A DNA stretch of 64,000 nt from Salminus brasiliensis (lineage: Eukaryota; Chordata; Actinopteri; Characiformes; Bryconidae). Made by a program: the position numbers and the translations under genes. Shown one piece after another: positions 36,601-64,000 of this stretch (positions are counted from its first letter, which is position 1; every line of letters starts with the position of its first letter). The notes under the pieces are model-generated. The model saw only the letters and a program-made list of their open reading frames with translations, was not told the origin of the DNA and did not search any database. The stretch lies in NCBI RefSeq assembly GCF_030463535.1, contig NC_132879.1, forward strand, positions 42,035,970 through 42,099,969, written 5' to 3'.

Positions 36601-38037
36601 CATTAACATTAGTAATGACCGTATACATTAAGATGTCTACCTTTCCCAAAATTTCCACCATAGATATGCACCAACTTTTATGTGGACACTTGTCAGATAT
36701 TGTAGTAAAGAAATAAGTTGGAATGAGTGATATATATTATGAAGTATATTATAAGCTTTAATAAACATATAAACTCAGGTCTACATGCATGTCCTAATAA
36801 ATAGAGTATACATTAAGGTGGTTACCTTTAAAAACTCAAAAACAAAAAAATATCCCACAGATCTGCTTGGTGTGGACACTTATCCAATATCCTAAGATAA
36901 CACTGAGTGGGAATGATGGATATATCATGTGTCCACAATTACAGTTCATATTGAGGTGCATTAAATGCCCCCCAAACCCCAAATTCTCAAGGCAGATATG
37001 CTCTAAACTTAATGTGGTCAAATATCAGGTTTTTAGGTTGGAATGAGTGACATGTTATGAGCTTTAATAAACATATAGGCTCAGGTCAATATGCATGTGT
37101 AAGGTAACCTTAATATATTTATATATTAATATATAATATTTATATATTTATATATTAATATTTGCATGTGTAACCTTTTCAAAAATGTTAAATTCTGTCT
37201 TGGTGTGGTCAGTCATGAGATACTATAGTACCGAGTCAAGATGAAATAAGTGATGTGTTATGCGTATTAGACATATAAGCTCATGTTTATATGCATTTAT
37301 TCATAATTACAGTATAAACTGGAGAGTCTTACCACAACTCAGCACTTCCACATAGATGTGTAAACCCCACGTCAGGTAAAAGTTAACACTTAGCGTAAAG
37401 ATAAAACGTGCAACGCTTTTTAGACAGTCAAATAAATCCACATCAGAACTGAACTGGAAACATTTTATTGTAATTTTATTCGTTGCAAAAATATTGGTTT
37501 GAGGATAGACCTAGAACGCGTTCACGATGCACTAGCTACCGTAATACCCCTGATAATTGAGCCTGTGTGATATTACGTGCAGTTGTAAACTTACCTGAAA
37601 CTCTTCTTGTAAATGTGCTGGTCGCTGGAGCTGTGATAAAAATGACAACTGATTAGAACAAAAACAATTTAAAATAACAATAAAGAAAAATGAAGAAAGA
37701 AAAAAGAGAGCGAATACCAAAGTAAGTTAAGCCGAACTAGCTGGCATTATTTTCGTGGACAGTGAGCTATGTCTATGTAGCTATCTTAGCTATTCACCGT
37801 ACCAAAAAGCTCAACGTCCTCCTCTGCTTTCCCCTCGGTGCAGTGTGTCTCCTGAGACAAATTGACTTTTGTCCCCGGGCGACTAGCGGCTGAGGGCGAG
37901 TCCTCGCCTCGATTCTGATTCAGCCGCTCGAAATAGCGCAGAGCGAAGTCCAGCACATCTCTGGGCTGATTCCGCAGCACGTCTACTGTGAACCTAATCA
38001 GCAGCTCTTCCAGCCCGGCAGGAATTTCTATACTCAT
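27489..38037 (-). CDS. prkar2b: PKA type II-beta regulatory subunit
   Basis: It holds the PKA catalytic subunit inactive until cAMP binds, and tethers the holoenzyme to AKAPs as a dimer. Eleven exons join in phase into 390 residues (human about 418). Residues 1-44 are the dimerisation/docking domain ([13 protein letters not shown]), which matches RII-beta rather than RII-alpha (MSHIQIPPG). The inhibitor site FTRRVS is at about 85-90. The two cAMP pockets hold [14 protein letters not shown] (about 198-211) and [14 protein letters not shown] (about 320-333), each with the binding Glu and Arg. RII proteins have a phosphorylatable Ser in this site, and it is Ser here. Against the mammalian protein the acidic linker after the docking domain is shorter, and about 9 residues are missing in the beta-loop before [13 protein letters not shown]. 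Synteny with pik3cg and nampt supports prkar2b. Start chosen by conservation; an in-frame ATG exists at 38235. Confidence 0.95.
28350..28464 (-). CDS. prkar2b: prkar2b exon 10, cAMP pocket B
   Basis: 115 nt, [20 protein letters not shown] then [18 protein letters not shown]. It contains the second phosphate-binding cassette. One base of the Val codon is shared with exon 11; the donor is GTATGA. Confidence 0.96.
28821..29772 (-). mobile_element. Degenerate Tc1-like element in prkar2b intron
   Basis: On the minus strand 29223-29476 preserves scraps of transposase: [20 protein letters not shown] in one frame and pieces of the ELF-TNAQ region in another. Candidate ends are GAAAAAGTAAGTGGACCC near 28824 and GGTTCACTTACTTTTTTC near 29753. 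The reading frame is broken several times. Confidence 0.7.
30490..30558 (-). CDS. prkar2b: prkar2b exon 9, cAMP domain B strands
   Basis: 69 nt, [20 protein letters not shown] then KNG, with the donor GTACGT. It is directly followed in the mRNA by AETEIA. Mammalian RII-beta has an extra stretch here (KGKSEVEENG type), so this loop is shorter. Confidence 0.94.
30728..30802 (-). CDS. prkar2b: prkar2b exon 8
   Basis: 75 nt, [20 protein letters not shown] then RIIAQ. It links the two cAMP domains. The acceptor with CCCTCAG was preferred over the inner TCAG because it keeps the phase. Confidence 0.93.
30901..31002 (-). CDS. prkar2b: prkar2b exon 7
   Basis: 102 nt, [20 protein letters not shown] then [14 protein letters not shown], the B/C helix that moves on cAMP binding. 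The donor is GTAGGC. Confidence 0.96.
31212..31365 (-). CDS. prkar2b: prkar2b exon 6, cAMP pocket A
   Basis: 154 nt, [20 protein letters not shown] then [20 protein letters not shown]. It contains the first phosphate-binding cassette. The donor is GTTGGT. Confidence 0.96.
31990..32660 (+). mobile_element. Degenerate Tc1-like transposase in prkar2b intron
   Basis: On the + strand the region preserves the order of Tc1 transposase motifs with stops between them: VRHGGG then [13 protein letters not shown], and, after a long decayed part, [16 protein letters not shown] in place of SPDLN-IENVW. It lies between exons 5 and 6, antisense to the host gene. Confidence 0.75.
33164..33270 (-). CDS. prkar2b: prkar2b exon 5
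   Basis: 107 nt, [20 protein letters not shown] then [15 protein letters not shown], the start of cAMP domain A. It ends in the split Arg codon (AG|G); the donor is GTTAGA. Confidence 0.96.
33925..34097. mobile_element. Family A transposon relic in prkar2b intron
   Basis: GTGTACAGAGGTCATATAAC then TGTGTCCAAATACTTATGGA and CCTGACTGTA reproduce the right end of the element at 3929-5571. Only this end is recognisable. Confidence 0.55.
34562..34645 (-). CDS. prkar2b: prkar2b exon 4
   Basis: 84 nt, [20 protein letters not shown] then LLFKNLDT, the N3A helix before cAMP domain A. The acceptor is TTGTCTAG and the donor GTGAGT. Confidence 0.96.
34785..34840 (-). CDS. prkar2b: prkar2b exon 3, acidic linker
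   Basis: 56 nt, [18 protein letters not shown], with the first Val codon shared with exon 2. It matches the AEAYNPDEEEDDAESR linker of mammals. The donor is GTAAGA. Confidence 0.92.
36290..37400. repeat. Degenerate about 180-215 bp tandem repeat in prkar2b intron 2
   Basis: The phrase TATGAGCTTTAATAAACATA or a variant recurs at about 36357, 36538, 36753, 37059 and 37262. Each is followed by AGCTCAGGTCAATATGCATG-like and then GGTGTGGACACTTATC-like text. The spacing is irregular (about 180 to 300), which suggests lost or partial units. An AT-rich TATATTTATATATTAATAT block interrupts the array near 37110-37165. Confidence 0.8.
37595..37630 (-). CDS. prkar2b: prkar2b exon 2, inhibitor site
   Basis: Only 36 nt: [11 protein letters not shown] with a base of a neighbouring codon at each end. 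RRVS is the PKA autophosphorylation/inhibitor site. The frame was chosen over the alternative frame because it gives this motif and joins exons 1 and 3. Confidence 0.92.
37803..38037 (-). CDS. prkar2b: prkar2b exon 1, docking domain
   Basis: ATG at 38037; [20 protein letters not shown] then [19 protein letters not shown] is the AKAP-docking helix pair. The donor is GTACGG after TTT G at 37803. A second GTGAAT a few bases on would break the frame, so it was not chosen. The open frame extends 66 codons upstream of this ATG, but family conservation starts here. Confidence 0.95.
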
Positions 38038-38240
38038 GTTCACTACAGTCGTACAAGCCCTGCAACTGAACAGGCGAGTTTTGTCCTTCTCTCCCCAAAA
38101 CTGCAGCTCCCTCTCCAAACTCTCTACAAGCGAAGTTCCCTGGTCATGTGATTGCGGTATCCGTGGCAACCGCCCATCAGAGGTGAGACCGCTTCTCTTA
38201 CAGCAGACCAACACTGTAATCTGGCATATCTGCACATAAA
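38038..38240 (-). promoter_or_regulatory. prkar2b 5' leader and likely promoter
   Basis: A short GC-richer stretch lies upstream of the start codon. A near-match to the RFX X-box (GTATCC-GT-GGCAAC, one base off the GTNRCC N2 RGYAAC pattern) lies at 38157-38170, and GGTCATGTGAT at 38142-38152 resembles an E-box. No TATA box is clear. The true transcription start is not known. Confidence 0.35.
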
Positions 38241-40759
38241 CAAGCTGAAGCTGAATTAAAGAGTTAAAGAGGGTTCAGCCCATGGTTTTATTTGAACCCC
38301 CATCATTCTGACAAGTTAAGTGGATCTTTGACAAGATAAAGGATTCATATATATATATATATTACTGTTGGGATATGGAATAAGTATTTATTGATGATTT
38401 ATTGATGATTGATTTTGATGGAGAGCAGATCTTGCCTTTATTTTTGGGGCGAAGTCCACATGTAAAACAAGACTGCGGTGCATGTTGAGACCATTATAAA
38501 TACATTTACTTTCTCTTAGAAGTTAAATAAATGTACGCTCAGCAGTTTAATGCGCTACCACTCTGGCCTGGGGGCCATGAGTCCGAATCCCCAGCTTTAC
38601 CATCAGCTGCTGGAGTCGGAGAGAGCACAATTTGCAGCGCACTTTCCGGATGGGTAGATGGCATTCTCTCCCCTCACTCGTAAGCATTTGCCAGCACACT
38701 AGTCTGTTAGCTGGCTTTGCAGGTATGGTACAGGTGGCTTGGTTGACAGTGCGATACTTGGAGAAAGAGGGAAACAAATTGACAAATTATTAAAAATAAA
38801 TGTAATGATGATAATAATAATACGAGACACCTGTAATAATAATAATAATAAATGTAAATACAAATTTTCAATGAAATCATAAAAACATTTTATTTTTTGT
38901 TAATATATCTATTATCAGAAATATTTGTTACAGTATTACATCTGGTCAAGCTACAGCATGTTTTGTTGTTCTATCATACCCAAAAATATGAATATTGTCA
39001 CTGTTAGACAAAGAACAACTTCTTCATTTTTGTAGTTTTTACATCTTGGCATTGTGTCAAACTTGTATCTAATCCTGATAGGAGTAATAAAAAAGCTCCA
39101 AAATTACCTGGAATCTATTTTTTACAATGATGTCATTAACCTTCCATTAAAAGGTACGAAGGTTTTGCCTTCTCCTGTAAAGTTGCCATTTTAGATGTTT
39201 TGATCCAACAGCGACAATATGCACGTTGTTATACCTCTCCAGAGAAAAAAATGAAATGTCAACTTCATTAAGTAATATCTGATTACATGAATATTATGCA
39301 TGGCTAGTCTATAAGAAGCTTTACATGAAAGCTCAATTAAATAAAATCAGACAAGATAACAATTTGCTGTCCATTTATTTTGCCTCAACAGACAGGGAAT
39401 TTACAGCAAATGTGAATGCATAAGTAAAAGTTTGCATCAATTAAACTAAATTCTTTCCTTTTTTCAGCATAAAGACCTCACCAATTAGGCTCCCTTTGTT
39501 AAGAAAAAGGTCTAAGGAGCAAAAATGTACACAGTGTTCAACTTCATAAATATTTAGTCATGGGACTATATAAAAATATATATTTATTTTAAAACTAGAC
39601 CCAGACACAAGTCTGGGTATGCTCCAGAAATACAAGTGTGTTCAGTGGACCCCCTTTTGTGACCCAGGATATGTGTTTTCATTGTGTTCGCTCTAACATC
39701 AAGTAAGTCTGTCCATAATAAATGCAATGAAAGTGTGAAAGGCTGATGTTACACCGGGTTTACATCATATTCAAATAAGCAGAAATACGAGTTATGCAAA
39801 TATGTTCATACAGTTTGAAAATATTGTGTCTCCACAAGCAGTCACAAGTCATCAAAGTATACCAATGCATCATCAGAGCACCCTATCAATTCCTGAAAAT
39901 GTGCATCTTTAGTTAATAATATGATTAAAAAAAATGACAGTAACTACTATCTATGATGTGCTTCCGTTTGCATATATGTGAGAGGTAAGAAAGATCTCTG
40001 GATGCCCAACATTTTTTCTACTGGATGAGCATTAGACTTAAAAATGTCATACCAAACATCAAATGTAAAAAAGCAAATTATGAAAAATGCAATTCCATAG
40101 ATTTCCAGTTTCTGCATAATGAAATTGTTAAGATGTAAACAAAGTTGTTAAGGGTGATTTGGTATGAAATGCTCCATACTATAATAACTGATTACAGTCA
40201 GAATTACAGTGGTGCTGATAGGTAAAATATGTTTGAAGATTATAATGCTTCCCTAAACTCCCTTACAGAATTCTATTACAACAAATGACAAAAAAAGATC
40301 CTAAAGGAAGTGGATTTTTTATTATTTACCTCCACATTTACCATTCTCACTGCATAGAAATACTCAGAAGAATGACCTTGCTTGCTCAAATTATAAATGT
40401 CTATATTAAGAGAGTATATGTAATGTATCGGTTTCTGTGACTGATAAATTCAGTAACTTGACATTTTAGTAACAGAACAACTAGTTTTAGCTCATTAATG
40501 ATCCTTTGAACTGGGCGTCAGGTATAGTTTGTAAAGCACCATGAACTAGCAGGTTCTTCAGGTAAGCAAAAGTGTTTTTTCTATGGCATCAATTCAAAGA
40601 ACCCTTTTTGGCACCCTTCAACAATAAAGGGTCTACATATGTGCTGTACAAAAATAAGCAATGTTGAATAAAAAGCTGACACGTTTTAAAAATGAAATTG
40701 AAATCTGCTGATAAAACATTCTTTAGAAAAGACTTGGTTGGTGCATGGTGTCTTCAGTT
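38241..40759. other. Intergenic spacer between prkar2b and pik3cg
   Basis: About 2.5 kb of AT-rich DNA contains a tRNA-derived SINE (38536-38852), an AT run at 38348-38362 and the 3' untranslated region of pik3cg. Minus-strand AATAAA signals for pik3cg occur at 39583-39588 and 39374-39379. No coding exon was seen. Confidence 0.6.
38536..38852 (+). mobile_element. tRNA-derived SINE
   Basis: A tRNA-like head reads GCGCTACCACTCTGGCC with GAGTCCGAATCCCC in the position of the RNA polymerase III B box. A conserved-looking body follows (GCTGCTGGAGTCGGAGAGAG), then a tail of AATAATAATA units. It is in + orientation and old enough to carry changes in the B box. Confidence 0.65.
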
Positions 40760-47140
<6,381 letters not shown>

Positions 47141-47480
47141 CGTTCAGCGAACACAGAGCCGGCTCTGCCCCACAGACTGCTCGATCGGACTCTGAGACAT
47201 TGATGCAGATTAACGCCGTTTATTTCATGTACCGTTAGGAAACGCAGCGGCTTTCTGAAGTTTTCCCAAATAAACGCTGAGCTGTCACCACTTCTGCCGC
47301 TCCCCCACGCCTCCTTCAACGTGACGCTGAAGGCCGCGTGGGTGGAGCGCGAGCGCTGATTGGCTACTACAGTACCGCGCCCTGTGGGTCCTCCATGTTT
47401 GTAGTTTCTTCGTGCGTTAGAGCAGACGAGCAAAAGAGGACCGCTTGCATGCAGGAATTTGCGTGCGGGTAATGTTTGAA
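47141..47480 (-). promoter_or_regulatory. pik3cg noncoding first exon and promoter region
   Basis: A strong minus-strand donor (AACG then GTGAGTTT) at 47140 ends a likely noncoding first exon. The sequence upstream on the minus strand (47150-47400 here) is locally rich in CpG and has an inverted CCAAT box at 47359-47363. No TATA box is obvious. The exact transcription start is unknown. Confidence 0.5.
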
Positions 47481-48097
47481 TAGGCATGAAAAGCCTTCAT
47501 TTCCGTATGTTCTTCTACAGGGCAGGTTTTAAATGCTGTCGCCATTTTGGTTAAATGCTTCTGAAGCTATGTAACGCTTAATTTATCAGCCGAAAAATGA
47601 TGAAATCTAGCGTAACGTAGAGCTAAGGGACATTTCACATTTTTGTTTTTTAATGTAGCAGGTATAAGCCACCCATCGCATTGAACAGTTTTTTTTGTTT
47701 GTTTGTTTTTTTCGTTGTGTTTTAGAGCCCTCTAGTGGTCCGCCTTGTTAAAACGTTTATGCTCTTGTAGTGAGTTAATGAGTGATTATTAAATAATATA
47801 AGAACAGAAAGAAAAATATGTTAAATGTTATTAAATTGAGTTTTCTCCATAAGGCTACATTTTGACTAATCATTTTAATATCGAACAATGCTATTTTTTT
47901 CTATTTGGGGGTCATGTTGGCAAGTTAGACATTTTTAAACAATAGTACTAAGGCCCAATGTAGATTAAATTATATTACTGTTATATTATTGGAGTGAGGT
48001 AAAGAGTGACAAGTTCATCAGTTGCAACTTGTAGTAGTTATTAATAATGTAGCAGCAACAGCAGCAGCAACAACAACAGCAATGCTACTATTACAAT

Positions 48098-48181
48098 ACT
48101 ACTACTACTAATAATAATTATTATTATTATTATTATAATAATATTAATAATGCAGCCTAATTCCAAGATGGGGGGGGGGGG
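48098..48181. repeat. ATT/TAA microsatellite and G tract
   Basis: A run of TAATAATTATTATTATT units is followed after 25 bases by 12 Gs. It is simple sequence of no visible function. Confidence 0.9.
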
Positions 48182-48889
48182 TGTTTTCATTTGATCTTAG
48201 GACAGCCCTCAGATCTATGCTTATACTATTTGGCTAGCTGAGAAATCCTGCTTTGTGAAATGCCCACCCCTAAGTTGAATAAACAGTCTTCTAGTCATCT
48301 GTGTACATCATTTGCAACATCGCTGTGAGATAAAAACATTTTAAATCAATTTCAGAGGTTTAAATGGCCTTAAAAAGCAAAATAGCCAAACAGACACTAT
48401 TTTACCATTACGCGTTTAAAACCGTACTCATTGTTTACATCTCTACTGCTGAATTATTATTTTGAAGGGGGGTGGATGGTGGAATTACCCTTCAAACTGA
48501 TAACTTGAACCCAGAATCTATCTGGTCTTAAATGAAAAGACCATTCCTATTGGACAGCTCTTACCTTTAGGCCTATATTATATGGCTAGCTGAGAAATCC
48601 TGCCGAATCCAGCTGAAATACCCACCCCCAATGCCCACTAACACACACAACAGCAAATTAAGTGGAAGGAGAGCTCTAAACTGGTAGTCATCTGTGTACA
48701 GCACTTGAAACATAGCTGTTTAATTTCCTGGATGTACCGTTGAATACAAAGGTTTAGGCCTCCTTGGTTAAAATGTTACATTTTGTCACACAATATTATA
48801 TATTATATAATATGTATTTGAACATTTAATTTTTTTTATTGTGGAGCAAACAACACATAGGACCAAATGACAGAAAACGTCAGTGTGCA

Positions 48890-49400
48890 TAACTATTCAC
48901 CCCCCTAGAATCAGTACTTTGTAGAGCCACCTTTTGCCACCACCATGTTTCACTGTGGTGAAGGTGTTCTTTTGGTGATGAGATGTGCTGGTATTGTGCC
49001 AGACATGCCGTTTTCCTTGGTGGCATTCAATTTTGGTCTCATTTGACCAGAGCACCTTCCACAATTGTACTTAAAAACTCTTTTAGCTGGATCAACGTTC
49101 CAAGCTTTATGAATGGACTGACTCTGAAAGTCAGTGTAATTGATACAAGGAATGGAAATGCCATGAGAAGATGGTCAGGTGTTTCAGCTTGTGGTTTCAA
49201 CAGTGCAGACTATCATCATCAAGAACTGATCAAGAAATGGCAGCTCAGGAGAATTATGAAGGTTAAGATGTGATTTGGATGATCACGACAACTAAATTGT
49301 AATAGGTGAAGAGAATAATGGATTTAATCAAATTCAAGCAAATCCCGAATGCAAATGTCAAACCATCTGTGAAAATGCTGAAATTGAACTTTTATATTTA
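48890..49400. mobile_element. Broken Tc1-like relics
   Basis: On the minus strand 48940-49063 preserves VWSNETKIECHQGKRHVWHN-type residues and TVKHGGG. On the + strand 49310-49390 resembles 32310-32390 (AATCCCGAATGCAAATGTCA against AATCCTGAATGCAAATGCCA). Two opposed fragments therefore lie side by side. Confidence 0.6.
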
Positions 49401-49923
49401 TGTTATTCACGGCAGAATTACTGTGCATTAAGATTTGCTGGAAATACTGTGTATTTTATTGTCCATATTTTTGCATTTGAGATTATTAGACATGCTGGCT
49501 AATGGCTAAAGACTAATGTTCTGTAGCTGTGATTGTGAATCACAAGTTACTATTTGAGGAAATGGCATTGTGGTCGTTGTGCAGGACATGGTCTGTCCTG
49601 CAGGTGCCACTGTTTAGTCGCTCTAAATGGCAGCATTTTTCGGGGTATCTTCTTCAGAAATGTTCATCAGTGATCCGTGTTAGTTTGAAACGGACAAAGA
49701 CGAGCAGACACCTGAAATTTCTGCTAAGGTCGAACTCGCAGCGCCTTCGTGCATTTGCTCCGCCCGCGCGGTGACGTCCCTGTTTAGCCAGCCACTCACT
49801 GAGCAGAAGGCCGGTGCTATGCCCCGCCCACCCTCTGCGCTCTGCCCTCGGTAACTACGTGCTTGGTTGTGAGTTTCCCCGCGGATCGAGCGAGCGAGAG
49901 AGAGAGGGAGAGCGAGCGAGGGT

Positions 49924-49926
<3 letters not shown>

Positions 49927-49961
<35 letters not shown>
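49927..49961. repeat. GA microsatellite in the nampt 5' leader
   Basis: About 16-17 GA units lie about 32 bases upstream of the start codon. It is probably transcribed and could vary in length. Confidence 0.93.
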
Positions 49962-49963
<2 letters not shown>

Positions 49964-49992
49964 AACGGCGGAGACTTCAGTCCAAAGGGAAG

Positions 49993-64000
<14,008 letters not shown>

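Larger units (their letters stand above)
47481..49734. other. Spacer between pik3cg and nampt
   Basis: It holds an ATT/TAA microsatellite (48098-48145), a G tract (48170-48181), interspersed-repeat pieces sharing TGGCTAGCTGAGAAATCCTG at about 48231 and 48580, and Tc1 relics (48890-49400). In mammals CCDC71L lies between these two genes; no open frame resembling a separate gene was seen. Confidence 0.55.

Noticed and set aside
38038-38235. N-terminal extension of prkar2b from an upstream in-frame ATG
   Set aside because: The RII-beta family begins with MSIEIPAGL and nothing upstream resembles the family; the extension is most likely 5' leader.
38550-38600. A functional tRNA gene
   Set aside because: Only a tRNA-like head is present without a foldable cloverleaf; the SINE body and AAT tail follow.

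Overview
The window is vertebrate nuclear DNA, almost certainly from a teleost and probably an otophysan (characiform, siluriform or gymnotiform type). Short exons are bounded by GT/AG signals in long AT-rich introns full of Tc1/mariner relics, palindromic DNA elements, a tRNA-derived SINE and microsatellites. The call of otophysan rests on repeat types I know from those fishes, notably the palindrome at 16419-16978. There is no bacterial, viral or organellar sequence, no CRISPR array and no rRNA gene.

Layout: (1) 2827-3867, + strand: the last two coding exons of a gene I cannot name. (2) 3.9-18.5 kb: a gene desert of transposon relics, including a structurally complete Tc1 element (11700-13270) with long matching terminal repeats and a frameshifted transposase, itself apparently nested in an older element. 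(3) 18571-26764, + strand: fgd4 (frabin), a Cdc42 exchange factor with DH, PH, FYVE and PH domains, complete from just before the DH domain to the stop. (4) 27489-38037, - strand: prkar2b, the RII-beta regulatory subunit of PKA, all 11 coding exons, tail to tail with fgd4. (5) 40760-45850, - strand: pik3cg, PI3K p110-gamma, all 10 coding exons, 1103 residues, plus a noncoding first exon ending at 47141. (6) 49993-64000, + strand: nampt, first six coding exons (245 residues); the gene runs off the window. pik3cg and nampt are head to head with a GC-rich nampt promoter near 49.7-50.5 kb.

All exon junctions given here were worked out by hand from splice signals, reading phase and remembered family sequence. 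In every gene the phases add up to an unbroken frame. The order nampt, pik3cg, prkar2b is the ancient vertebrate order (human 7q22). fgd4 next to prkar2b is not the mammalian arrangement (human FGD4 is on 12p11).

The genes are linked by position, not as a pathway operon: two act in signalling (PKA tethering and cAMP sensing; G-beta-gamma-driven PIP3 synthesis), one in Cdc42 and phosphoinositide-linked actin control, and one in NAD salvage. I found no convincing undescribed system. The best leads are the unidentified terminal exons, the tandem and inverted repeat structures, the shortened loop in the prkar2b second cAMP domain, the fgd4 alternative 5' exon and the near-identical Tc1 ends.
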